Assembly (NCBI RefSeq): GCF_000346465.2
Contig: NC_034014.1
Coordinates: 16,316,911 to 16,380,910 of the forward strand
Source: Prunus persica
Taxonomy: Eukaryota > Streptophyta > Magnoliopsida > Rosales > Rosaceae
Direction: 5' to 3'
Length of the DNA stretch: 64,000 nucleotides
The position numbers were made by a program, and so were the translations under genes. Positions 26,528-39,600 of this stretch are shown one piece after another (position 1 is the stretch's first letter; the number at the start of each line of letters is the position of its first letter). The notes beneath the pieces were generated by a model. It was not told the DNA's origin. It saw nothing but the letters and a program-made list of their open reading frames with translations, and made no database searches.

Positions 26528-26962
26528 TGTTGAGCCTATCCTTTACAACTAAAATGAGTTATTAAAAATAGCAACTTTAATTCTCGCAAGTGCACGAACA
26601 GTTTATAGTATAGCTTATGTAAATACGAGGTCGATCTCATGGAGAATGGTAACTTGGTTCCAAGTTAAATTACTTAGAATGCTGGAAAAAACAGAAAATA
26701 AAGAAACTGACTAACTAACTAAAGGCAAAGTCGAATTCAACAATGCCTCTTGCTGATTACTCAAGGTCTAGGACAGAATCCTAGCACCTTACACGCACTC
26801 GAAATGGGGAGTTTTGTTGTTGAAATGATGATATGAAAGTGAAAAGAAAGTGCTGGAAAGTAAACGTTGGCAGCAATCAACAAGTGACTCAAAGTAAAGA
26901 GAAACTAAGCAAAGTCACTAAGTAAAGAGGGCATGCGAATGTATGAAATTATGAACTTATCA
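26528..26962. mobile_element. Solo LTR, 435 bp
   Basis: A non-satellite insert starting TGTTGAGCC and ending ACTTATCA, flanked by the 5-bp direct repeat ATTCT (26523-26527 and 26963-26967). Removing it and one copy of the repeat restores an uninterrupted satellite monomer. TG...CA ends with a 5-bp duplication and no coding region are the signature of a solo LTR left by LTR-LTR recombination (or of a very small LTR-like element). The motif CGCAAGTGCACGAA followed by a GGTCGATCTC-like box is common in plant gypsy LTRs. It is not related to the chromovirus LTR here, and orientation is uncertain. Confidence 0.85.
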
Positions 26963-26967
26963 ATTCT

Positions 26968-29498
26968 ATAGTTCTAGAGATTGGATTTCACTCAAAACCC
27001 ACTAAATGACTCCTCCCATAATATTATGATGTTCCCCAAGTTTTGGATTCAATCCGATATTGATTGGTCCATGAAATCGGACAATCCAGGTTCGTACGAA
27101 ATTCGTTCTGAAATGAAGTGGTTGGTGTATTGCATAGTTTTGGCAATTGGATTTCACTCAAAACTCACCGCATGACTCCTCCCACCACATTATGATGTTC
27201 CCCAAGTTTTAGATTCAATCCGATATCGATTGGTCTATGAAATTGGACAATTCAGGTTCGTACGAAGTTCGTTTGGACAAGTAGTGGTTGGTGCATTGCA
27301 TTGTTTTAGCCATTTGAATTCACTCAAAACTCACAAAATGACTCCTCCCACAATATTATGATGTTCCCCAAGTTTTGGACTCAATCCAATATCGATTGGT
27401 CCATGAAATCGGACAATTCAGGTTCGCAGGAAGTAAGTTCTGAAATAGAGTATTTGGTGTGTTGAGTTGTTTTAGCCATTGGATTTCACTCAAAACTCAT
27501 AAAATGACTCCTCCCACAACATTATGATGTTCCCCAAGTTTTGCACTTAATCCGATATCGATTGGTAAGTGAAATATGAAAGTTCAGGTTCGTACGAAGT
27601 CCGTTTTGAAGTGGAGTGGTTGGTGTATTGTATAGTTCTAGATATTGGATTTCAATCAAAACCCATCAAATGACTCCTCCCTCAATATTATGGTGTTCCC
27701 CAAGTTTTGGACTCAATTCGATATCCATTGGTCTATGAAATTGGACAATTCAGGTTCGTACAAAGTTAGTTCTGAAATGGAGATGTTGGTGTATTGCATA
27801 TTTCTAGAGATTGGATTTCACTCAAAACCCACCAAATGACTCCTCCCACCATTTTATTATGTTCCCCAAGTTTTGGACTCAATCCGACATCGATTGTTCC
27901 ATGAAATTGGACTATTCAAGTTCATACGAAGTTCGTTCTGAAATTGAGTGGTTGGTTTATTGTACAGTTCTAGAGACTGGATCTCACTCAAAACCCAACA
28001 AATGACTCCTTCCACTATATTATGATGTTCCCCAAGTTTTGGACTCAATTCGATATTGATTGGTCCATGAAATTGGACAATTCATGTTCGTACAAAGTTC
28101 GTTATGAAATGGGAGTGGTTGGTGCATTGCATAGTTTTAGCCATTGGATTTCACTCAAAATTCACCAAATGATTCCTCCCACCATATTATGATGTTCCCC
28201 AAGTTTTGAATTCAATCCGATATCGATTGGTCCGTTATATTGGACAATTCAGGTTCGTATGAAGTTCGTTCAGAAATGGTGTAGTTGGTGTATTGCATAG
28301 TTCTAGAGATTGGATTTCTCTTAAAACCTACCAAATGACTCCTCCCTCAACATTATGATGTTCCCGAAGCTTTGGACTCAATCCGATATCGATTGGTCTA
28401 TGGAATTGGACAATTCAGGTTTGTACGATGTTCGTTCTGAAATGGAGTGGTTGGTTTATTGTACTATTTTAGACATTGAAATTCACTCAAAATTCACAAA
28501 ATGACTCCGCCCACAACATTATGGTGTTCCCCAAATTTCGGACTCAATCCGATATCGATTGGCCTATGAAATTGGACAATTCAAGTTCGTACGAAGTTCA
28601 TTCTGAAATAGAGTGGTTGGTATATTGTATAGTTCTAGAGATTGGATTTCACTCAAAATCCACCAAATGACTCCTCCCACAGTATTTTGATGTCCCCCAT
28701 GTTTTTGACTCAATCCGATATCGATTGGTCCATGAAATCGGACAATTTAGGTTCGTACAAAGCTTGTTCTGAAATGGAATGGTTGGTGTATTATATAGTT
28801 CTAGAGATTGGATTTCACTCAAAATCCACCAAATGACTCCTCCCACAGTATTTTGATGTCCCCCAAGTTTTTGACTCAATCCGATATCGATTGGTCCATG
28901 AAATCGGACAATTTAGGTTCGTACGAAGTTCGTTCTGAAATGGAATGGTTGGTGTATTATATAGTTCTAGAGATTGGATTTCACTGAAAACCCACCAAAT
29001 GACTCCTCCAATAATATTATGATGTTCCCCAAGTTTTGGACTGAATCTGATATCGATTGGTCCAAGAAATTTGACAATTCAGGTTCATACGAAGTTCGTT
29101 CTGAAATGGAGTTGTTGGTGTATTGCATAGTTTTCGTAATTGAATTTCACTTAGAACTCACCAAATGACTCCTGCCACAACATTACGTTGTTCCCCAAGT
29201 TTTGGACTCAATCCGATATCGATTCGTCCATGAAATCGAACAATTCAGGTTCGTACGAAGTTCGTTCTGAAATGGAGTGGTTGGTGTATTGTATAGTTCT
29301 AGAGGTTGGATTTCACTCAAAACCTACCAGATGACTCCTCCCACAATATTATGAAGTTCCCCAAGGTTTGGACTCAATTCGATATCGATTGGTCCACGAA
29401 ATTGGACAATTTAGGTTCGTACAAAGTTCGTTCTGAAATTGAGTGGTTGGTGTAATGCATAGTTTTTAGAGATTGGATTTCGCTCAAAACTCACCAAA
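26968..29498 (+). repeat. 166-bp satellite array, block 3
   Basis: About 15 monomers continuing block 2 after the solo LTR. Two neighbouring monomers (about 28620-28785 and 28786-28951) are nearly identical, including the variant TTTTGATGTCCCCCA, which suggests a recent local duplication. Confidence 0.95.
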
Positions 29499-30681
29499 CA
29501 CTATAAGAAAAAACCCTTTACTAACTGCTAAAAAGCATCACTATAGCCATTACATGGCGGTTCCAAAAGTGTCAGGGACCCCATTGTCAGGAATGGGTGC
29601 CACCATACTTGACGCTTATTATCCCGCAAGAAATAGTGTTTCCTGACCGGTACAAAGCGTCACGAATTAGTGAAAAATCATCAACGAAAGCTTTTCTTGT
29701 CGCTGAATAAGTATCAACAAATATATTTGCTGACATTTAATAAATATTTCTTGACGGTTCTTAGCTGTCAAGAGTTGTATAACTAAAAAAAAATTAAAAA
29801 TTAAAAACAAAAAAAAAGCTTCCTAGACAACTAAAATTTCAAAGAATTTAGAAGCTAAATGAATGTATTAAAAAAATAATAAGCTGAAATTTAATATCCA
29901 CTAAAATAGAATATTTAGATACAAACATTCAAAAACTCATACTAATATGTCAACTATCTTGAGAAATGATATTAAAAAAATATTTTAAAAAAAATTACAC
30001 TGAAAACAATACATGCTGAAATAAACCAAACTATCCAGTATAGTAAAACGTAGAACTTCTAACTTAGAAGCTTGACTTTCCATAGCACTTGTCTTTGTAG
30101 TTTAAGCCTCCATGTACACATCAATCTGCCAGTATAGGTAAGACATTAATTTAAAGAATTAAGAGATACAACCAATGAACACATCAACCTTGTCCAACAC
30201 CAATAGAGTCCAATATCATTCACATATTCATTACCAAATATAAATGCCACTTCTTTTGATTCAAATGCAGAGAAGAACTTGAGAGGAAACTCCAATTTGT
30301 GTTGTTTAGAAAGTTATTAAAACTGGATGAAACTCAAATAGCTCCATCTAAAACTGGATGACCAAGAAAAAAATAATAAGCATCACCATTACCACACTCT
30401 TCAACTTACAATGGAGGAAGAGAGACTGAGCGAGGGGTGAGTGACCCACTGATAGAGCACGAACTAGCCACAGCGACAGAGAAAGAGAGGCAGAGCAAGA
30501 GTGAAAAAGAAAGAGCAAAAGAGGACAGAAATTGAAAGAGTGAGAAGGAACGAGAGAAGAGACAGAGAGAGAGCGATAATGAAAATGGAAGTGAGAGAAT
30601 GAGAGTGCAACTGAGAAAGAGAGAGAGCTTTTGAAAAATTGGGGTTTCACTCGTGAAAAATCAGATCCCGCTTTTGTTTTT
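29499..30681. mobile_element. Truncated CACTA-type element
   Basis: Starts CACTATAAGAAAAAACCC, a typical CACTA terminus, at a sharp break from the satellite. The next about 250 bp hold repeated TGTCAGG/CCTGAC-like subterminal motifs (for example 29566-29590, 29642-29650, 29750-29775). The middle is AT-rich noncoding DNA. About 30400-30630 is GA-rich and gives only low-complexity open frames, perhaps a 5' untranslated region on the minus strand. No matching inverted terminus is found before satellite resumes near 30682, and about 85 bp of satellite phase is lost across the insert, so the far end is deleted. The family differs from the 53334-62848 block. Confidence 0.7.
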
Positions 30682-33600
30682 ATTCAGGTTTGTATGAAGT
30701 TCGTTATGAAATGGAGTGGTTGGTGTTTTGCATAGTTTTAGCCATTGGATTTCACTCAAAACTCACCAAATGACTCCTCCCACCATATTATGATGTTCCC
30801 CACGTTTTGGACTCAATTCGATATCAATTGGTTCAAAAATCGGACAATTCAGGTTTGTACGACATTCGTTCTGAAATGGAGTGGTTGGTGTATATAGTTC
30901 CAGAGATTGGATTTCACTCAAAACCCACCAAAGGAGTCCTCCCACAATATTATAATGTTCCCCAAGTTTTGGACTCAATCCCAAATCGATTGGTCCACGA
31001 AATTGGACAATTAAGGTTCGTACGAAGTTCGTTATGTAATAAAGTCGTTGGTGTATTGCATAGTTTTAGCCATTGCATTTCACATAAAACTCACCAAATG
31101 ACTCCTCCCACCATATTACAGTGTCCCCCAAGTTTTTGACTCAATCCGATCTCGATTGGTCAATGAAATCAGACAATTGAGATTCGTACGAAGTTCGTTC
31201 TGAAATGGAGTGGTTGGTGTATTGTATAGTTCTAGAGATTGGATTTCACTCAAAACCCACCAAATGACTCGTCCCATAATATTATGATGTTCCCCAAGTT
31301 TTGGACTCAATCTCATATCGATTGGTCCATGAGATCGGCCAATTTATGTTCGTACGAAGTTCGTTCGCTAACGGAGTGGTTGGTGTATTGCATAGTTTTG
31401 GCAATTGGATTGTACTCAAAACTCACCAAATGACTCCTCCCACAACATTATGATGTTCCCCAAGTTTGGGACTCAATCCGATATCAATTGGTCCCAGAAA
31501 TTGGACAATTCCGGTTCGTACGAAGTTTGTTATGAAATGGAGTGGTTGGTGTATTGCATAGTTTTAGCCATTGGATTTCACTCAAAACTCACCAAATGAC
31601 TCCTCCCACCATATTAGGTGTCCCCCAAGTTTTTGACTCAATCCGATATCACTTGGTCAATGAAATCGGACAATTCAGGTTCGTACAAAGTTCGTTATGA
31701 AATGGAGAGGTTGGTGTATTGTATAGATCTAGATATTGGATTTCACTCAAAATCCACCAAATGACTCCTCCCACAATATTGTCATGTTCCTCAAGTTTTG
31801 GATGCAATCCGATATCGATTGGTCCATGAAATTGGACAATTCAAGTTCGTATGAAGTTCGTTCTGAAATAAAGAGGTTGGTGTATTCTATAGTTCTAGAG
31901 ATTGGATTTCATTCAAACCTACCAAATGACTCCTCCGAAAATATTATGATGTTCCCCAAGTTTTGGACTCAATCCGATATTGATTGGTCCATGAAATTGG
32001 ACAATTAAGGTTCGTACGAAGTTCGTTATGAAATGGAATGGTTGGTGTATTGCATAGTTTTAGGCATTGGATTTCACTCAAAACTCAGCAAATGACTCCT
32101 CCCACAACATTATGATGTTCTCCAAGTATTGGACTCAATCTGATATTGATTGGTCCATGAAATCGGACAATTCAGGTTCGTACGAAGTTCGTTATGAAAT
32201 GGAGTGGTTGGTGTATTGCATAGTTTAGCCATTGGATTTCACTCAAAACTCACCAAATGACTCCTCCCATCATATTACGGTGTCCCCCAAGTTCTTGACT
32301 CAAACCGATATCGATTGGCCAATGAAATCGGACAATTCAGGTTCGTACGAAGTTTGTTATGAAATGGAGTGGTTGGTGTATTGTATAGTTCTAGAGATTG
32401 GATTTCACTTAAAACCCAGCAAATGACTCCTCCCACAATATTATGATGTTCCCCAAGTTTTGTACGCAATCCGATATGGATTGGTCCATGAAATTGGACA
32501 GTTCAAGTTCGTATGAAGTGTGTTCTGAAATGAAGTGGTTGGTGTATTCTATACTTCCAAAGATTGGATTTCACTCAAAACCAACCAAATGACTCTTCCC
32601 ACAATTTCATGGTGTTCCCCAAGTTTTGGATGCAATCCGATATCGATGGGTCCATGAAATTGGACAATTCAAGTTCGTACAAAGTTCGTCCTGAAATAAA
32701 GTGGTTGGTGTATTCTATAGTTCTAGAGATTGGATTTCATTCAAAACCCACCAAATGACTCCTCCGACAATATTATGATGTTCCCCAAGTTTTGTACTCA
32801 ATTCGATATCGATTTGTCCTTGAAATTGGTCAACTAAGGTTCGTACGAAGTTCGTTATGAAATGGAGTGGTTGGTTTATTGCATAGTTTTAGCCATTGGA
32901 TTTCACTCAAAACTCACCAAATGACTCCTCCCACCATATTATGATGTCCCCCAAGTTTTGGAGTCATTCCGATATCGATTGGTCCATGAAATCGGACAAT
33001 TCAGATTCGTACGAAGTTTGTTCTAAAATGGAGTGGTTCGTGAATTGCATAATATTTGGAATTGGATTTCTCAAAACTCACAAAATGACTTCTCCCACAA
33101 CATTATGAAGTTCCCCAAGTTTTGGACTCAATCGGATATCGATTGGTCCATCAAAATCGGACAATTCCGGTTCGTATGAAGTTCGTCATGAAATGATGGG
33201 GTTGGTGTATTGCATTATTTTAACCATTAGATTTCACCCAACACACATCAAATGAATCCTCCCACAATATGATGATGTTCACCAAGTTTTGGACTCAATC
33301 CGATATCGATTGGTCCTTGAAATTGGACAATTAAGGTTCGTACGAAGTTCGTTCTGAAATGGAGTGGTTGGTGTATTGCATAGTTTGAGACATTGGATTT
33401 CACTCAAAATACACCAAATGACTCCTCCCACTATATTATGATATTCCCCAAGTTTTGGACTTAATCCGTTATCGGTTGTTCCATGAAATCGTACAATTCA
33501 AGTTCGTACGAAGTTCGTTTTGAAATGGAGTGGCTGGTGTATTGCACTGTTTTAGCCACTGGATTTCAGACTCAATCCGATATCGATTGGTCCACGAAAT

Positions 33601-36402
33601 AGGACAATTCAAATTCGTACGAAGTTCATTCTGAAATGGAGTGGTTGGTGTATTGCAATGTTTTAGCCATTGGAATTCACTCAAAACTGAAAAATGACTC
33701 CTCCCACAACATTATGATGTTCCCCAAGTTTTGGACTCAAGTCGATATCGATTGGTCCATCAAATCGGACAATTCAGGTTCGTACGAAGTTCGTTCTGAA
33801 ATGATGTGGTCGGTGTATTGCATAGTTTTAGTGATTGGATTTCGCTGAAAACTCACCATATGACTCCTCCCACCATATTATGATGTTCCCCTAGTTTTGG
33901 ACTCAATCTCATATCGATTGGTCCATGTAATTGGACAATTCAGGTTCGTACGAAGTTCGTTCTGAAATGGAGTGGTTGGTGTATTGTATAGTTCTAGAGA
34001 TTGGATTTCACTAAAAACCACCAAATGACACCTCCCACAATATTATGATGTTCCCCAAGTTTTGAACTCAATCCGATATAGATTGGTCCATGAAATTGGA
34101 CAATTCAGGTTCATACGAGGTTCGTTCTGAATTGGAGTGGTTGATGGATTACATAGTTTTAGTGATTGGATTTCGCTCAAAACTCACCATATGACTCCTC
34201 CCACCATATTATGATATTCCCCAAGTTTTGGGCTCAATCAGATTTTGATTGGTCCAAGAAATTGGACTATTCATGTTCGTACGAAGTTCGTTCTCTACTA
34301 GAGTGGTTGGTGTATTATATAGTTCTAGAGATCGGATTTCACTCAAACCCCACGAAATGACTCGTCCCACAATATTATGTCGTTCCCGAAGTTTTGGACT
34401 CAATCCGATATCGATTGGGCCATGAAATCGAACAATTTAGGTTCGTGCGATGTTCGTTATGAAATGGAGTGGTTGGTGTATTGCATAGTTTTAGCAATTG
34501 GATTTCGCTCAAAACTCACCATACGACTCCTCCCACCATAATATGATGTTCCCCAAGTTTTAGGCTCAATCAGATATTAATTGGTCCAAGAAATTGGACT
34601 ATTTATGTTCATACGAAGTTCGTTCTCCATTGGAGTGGTTGGTGTATTAAATTGTTCTGGAGATTGGATTTCACTCATTACCCACCGAATGACTACTCCC
34701 ACAATATTATGATGTTCCCCAGGTTTTGGACTCAATCGTATATCGATTATTCCACGAAATTGGACTATTCATGTTCGTACGAAATTCGTTCTCTAATGGA
34801 GTGGTTGGTGTATTTCTTAGTTTTTACTATTGTATTTCACCCAAGAGCACCCCAAATGACTCCTCCCATTATATGATGATGTCGCCCAAGTTTTAGACTC
34901 AATCCGATATCGATTGGTCCATGAAATTGGACAATTCAGGTTCGTACGAAGTTCATTCTGAAATGGAGTGGTTGGTGTATTGTATAGTTCTAGAGATTTG
35001 ATTTTACTCAAAACCCACCAAATGACTTCTCCCACAATATTATGATGTTCCACAAGTTTTCGACTAAATCCGATATCAATTGGTCGATGAAATGGGACAA
35101 TTCAGGTTCGTACGAAGTTCATTCTAAAATGGAGTGGTTGGTGTATTATATAGTTCTAGAGATTGGATTTCACTCAAAACCCACCGAATGAATCCTCCCA
35201 CTATATTACGATCTTCCTCATGTTTTCGACTCAATCCCATATCGATTGGCCCACAAAATTGGACAATTCAGGTTTGTATAAAGTTCGTTCTGAAATAGAG
35301 TGGTTGGTGTACTGCATAGTTCTAGAGATTGGATTTCACTTAAAACCTACCAAATGACTCCTTATTCAACATTATGATTTTTCCCAAGTTCTGAACTCAA
35401 TCCGATATCGATTGGTCCATGAAATCGGACAATTCAGTTCGTACGAAGTTCATTTTGGAATGGGATGATTGGTGTATTGCATTGTTTAGCCATTGGATTT
35501 CACTCAAAACTCACAAATGACTACTCCCACAACATTATGATGTTCCCCAAGTTTTGGACTCATCCGATATCGATTGGTCCACGAAATTCGACAATTCAGG
35601 TTCGTACAAACCTGTGCTCTAGAATAGAGAGGTTGGTTATTGCGAAGTTTACTCATTGGATTTCGCTCAAAACTCACCATATGACTCCTCCCACTATATT
35701 ATGATGTTCCTCAAGTTTTGGACTCAATCCGATATCGATTGGTTCAAGAAATTGGACTATTCATTTTCGAACGAAGTTCGTTCTCTAATGGAGTGGTTGG
35801 TGTATTATATAGTTCTAGTGATTGGATTTCACTCAAAACCCCCCAAATTATGCCTCCCACAATCTTATGATATTCCCCAAGTTTTGGACTCAATCCGATA
35901 TCTATTGGTCCTTGAAATTGGAAAATTCAGGTTCGTACGAAGTTCGTTCTGAAATGGAGTGGTTGGTGTATTGTATAGTTCTAGAGATTGTATTTCACTC
36001 AAAATCCACCAAATGACCCTTCCCATTATATTATGACATTCCCCAACTCAATCCGATATCGATTGGTCCACGAAATCGAACAATTCACGTTCGTATGAAC
36101 TGTGTTCTGAAATGGAGAGGTTGGTGTATTGCTTAGTTTTACTCATTGGATTTAGCTCAAAACTCACCATATGACTCCTCCTACCATATTATGATGTTCC
36201 CCAAGTTTTGGGCTCTATTCGATGTCAATTGGTCCAAGAAATTGGACTATTCATTTTCGTACGAAGTTCGTTCTCTAATAGAGTGGTTGATGTATTGCAT
36301 AATTTTGGCAATTGGATTTCACTCAAAACTCACCAAATGACTCCTGCCACAACATTATGACGTTCCCCAAGTTTTGGACTCAATACGATATCTTTTGGTG
36401 CA
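30682..36402 (+). repeat. 166-bp satellite array, block 4
   Basis: About 34 monomers mixing both subfamilies. The monomer near 33560 is cut short. The stretch from about 34905 to 36402 is a near-copy of about 41670-43171, with scattered single-base losses in the range 35380-35640. The array runs into the gap at 36403. Confidence 0.95.
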
Positions 36403-36629
36403 NNNNNNNNNNNNNNNNNNNNNNNNNNNNNNNNNNNNNNNNNNNNNNNNNNNNNNNNNNNNNNNNNNNNNNNNNNNNNNNNNNNNNNNNNNNNNNNNNN
36501 NNNNNNNNNNNNNNNNNNNNNNNNNNNNNNNNNNNNNNNNNNNNNNNNNNNNNNNNNNNNNNNNNNNNNNNNNNNNNNNNNNNNNNNNNNNNNNNNNNNN
36601 NNNNNNNNNNNNNNNNNNNNNNNNNNNNN
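36403..36629. other. Assembly gap (227 N)
   Basis: A run of 227 undetermined bases inside the satellite. The sequence just after it, up to about 36850, is unusually poor satellite with many single-base dropouts, so the assembly is unreliable here. Confidence 1.
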
Positions 36630-39600
36630 TATAGTTCGTCCCAAAGTTTCGTATCTAATATCGACACGATGGTCACCGAAATTGACATTCATTTTCCCTC
36701 CCACTTTTGTTCTAAAAGGAGTGGTAGTGTATTGCTAGTTTGGAGATTGGTTTCACTCCAAACCCCACCAATGACTCCTCCCACAATATTTGATGTTCCC
36801 CAAGTTTGGACTCAAATCCGATATCGATTGGTGCACGAAATTTGACAAATTCAGGTTCGTACGAAGTTTGTTATGAAATGCAGTGGTTGGTATATTATAT
36901 AGTTCAACAGATTTGATTCACTCAAAACCCACCAAATGACTCCTCCCATAATATTATTATATTCCCCAAGTTTTGGACCCAATCCGATATCGATTGGTCC
37001 ATGAAATTGGACAATTCAGGTTCGTACGATGTTTGAGACTCAATCCGACATCAATTGGTCCATGAAATTGGACAATTCCGGTTCGTACGAAGTTCGTTAT
37101 GAAATGGAGTGGTTGGTGTATTGCATAGTTTTAGACATTGAATTTCGTTCAAAACTCACCATATGACTCCACCCACCATATTATGATGTTCACCAAGTTT
37201 TTAGCCCAATCCGATATTGATTGGTTAATGAAATTGAACTGTTCGTGTTCGTACGAAGTTCGTTCTCTAATGGATTGGTTGGTGTATTGTATAGTTTTGG
37301 CAATTGGATTTCACTTAAAAATCAACAACTATATTATGATGTTCCCCAAGTTTTGGACTCAGTCCGATATCGATTGGTCCATGAAATTGGACAATTCAGG
37401 TTCGTACGAAGTTCGTTCAGAAATGAAGTGGTTGATGTATTGTATAGTTATAGAGATTGGATTTCATTCAAAACTCACCAAATGACTCGTCCCACAACAT
37501 TATGATGTTCCCCAAGTTTGGGATTCAATCAGACATGAATTGGTCCAAGAAATTGGGCAATTCAGGTTGGTACGAAGTTCATTCTGAAATGGAGTGGTTG
37601 GTGTATTGCATAGTTTTAGCCATTGGATTTCGCTCAAAACTCATCATATGACTCCTCCGACCATATTATGATGATCTCCAAGTTTTGGGCTCAATCCGGT
37701 ATCGATTGGTCCAAGAAATTATACTATTCATGTTCGTGCGAAGTTCGTTATGAAATGGAGTGGTTGGTGTGTTGCATAGTTGTGGAAATTGTATTTCGCT
37801 CAAAACCCACCAAATGACTCCTCCCACTATATTATGTTGTTCCCCAAGTTTTGGACTCAATCCGATATCGATTGGCCCAAGAAATTGGACAATTAAGGTT
37901 CGTGTGAAGTTCCTTTTGAAATGGAGCGGTTGGTGTATTGCTTAGTTCTAGAGATTGGATTTCACTCAAAACCCACCAAATGACACCTCCCGCCATATTA
38001 TGATGTTCCCCAAGTTTTGGACTTAATTCGATATCAATTGGTCCATGGAATTGGAAAATTCTGGTTCGTATGAAGTTCGTTCTGAAATGGAGTGGTTGGT
38101 GTATTGGATAGTTCTAGAGATTTTATTTCACTCAAAACCCACCAAATGACTCCTCCAACAATATGATGATGTTCCCCAAGTTTGGGACTCAATCCGATAT
38201 CGATTGGTCCATGAAATTGGACAATTCAGGTTCGTACGAAGTTTGCTCTGAAATGGAGTGGTTGGTGTATTGCCTAGTTTTAGCCATTGGATTTCACTCA
38301 AAACTCACCATATGACTCCTCCCACCATATTATGACGTTCTCCATGTTTTGGACTCAATCCGATATCGATTTGTCCTTGAAATTGGACAATTCAGGTTTG
38401 TACGAAATTCGTTCTGAAATGGAGTGATTTTTGTATTGCATAGTTTTAGCCATTGGATTTCGCTCAAAACTCACCATATAACTCCACCCACCATATTATG
38501 ATGTTCCCCAAGTTTTGAGCCTAATCCGATATTGATTGGTTAATGAAATTGAACTATTCGTGTTCTTACGAAGTTCGTTCTCTAATGGAGTGGTTGGTGT
38601 TTTGCATAGGTTTCGCTATTGAATTTCACTCAAAACCCACCAAATGACTCTTCCCACAATATTATGATGTTCCCAAAGTTTTGGACTCAATCCGATATCG
38701 ATTGGTCCATGAAATCGGATAATTCAGGTTCGTACGATGTTCGTTCTGAAAATGAGTGGTTAATGTATTGCATAGTTTTAGCCATTGGGTTTCGCTTAAA
38801 ACGTACCAAATGAATCCTCCAACTATATTATGATGTTCCTCAAGTTTTGGACTCAATCAGATCTCAATTGGTCCATGAAATTGGACTATTCAGGTTCGTA
38901 TGAAGTTCGTTATGAAATGGAGTGGTTGGTGTAGTGCATTGTTATAGAGATTGGATTTCACTGAAAACTCACCAAATGACTCGTCCCACAACATTATGAA
39001 GTTCCCCAAGTTTGGGACTGAATCCGACATTGATTGGTCCATGAAATTGGACAATTTAGGTTCGTATGAAGTTCGTTCTGAAATGGAGTGGTTGGTTTAT
39101 TGCAAACTTTTAGCGATTGGATTTCACTCAAAACTCACCGTATGACTCCTCCCACCATATTATGATGATCCCCAAGTTTGGTACTCAATCCGACATCGAT
39201 TGTTCTATGAAATTGGACAATTCAGGTTCGTACGAAGTTTGTTCTGAATGGAGTGGTTGGTGTGTTGTATAGTTGTAGCCATTGGATTTCAATCAAAAGT
39301 CACTATGACTCCTCCCACCATATTATGCTGTTCTCCAAGTTTTGGGCTCAATCCGGTATCGATTGGTCCAAGAAATTATACTATTCATGTTCGTGCGAAG
39401 TTCGTTATGAAATGGAGTGGTTAGTGTTTTACATAGTTATAGCCATTGGATTTCACTCAACAGTCACCGTATGAATCCTCCCACAACATTATGATGATCC
39501 CCAAGTTTTGGACTCAATCCGATATCGATTGGTCCATGAAATTGGACAATTCAGGTTCATACGAAGTTCGTTCTGAAATGGAGTGGTTGGTGTATTGTAT

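Noticed and set aside
36312..36845. Long open frames across the gap
   Set aside because: They exist only because undetermined bases cannot contain stops.
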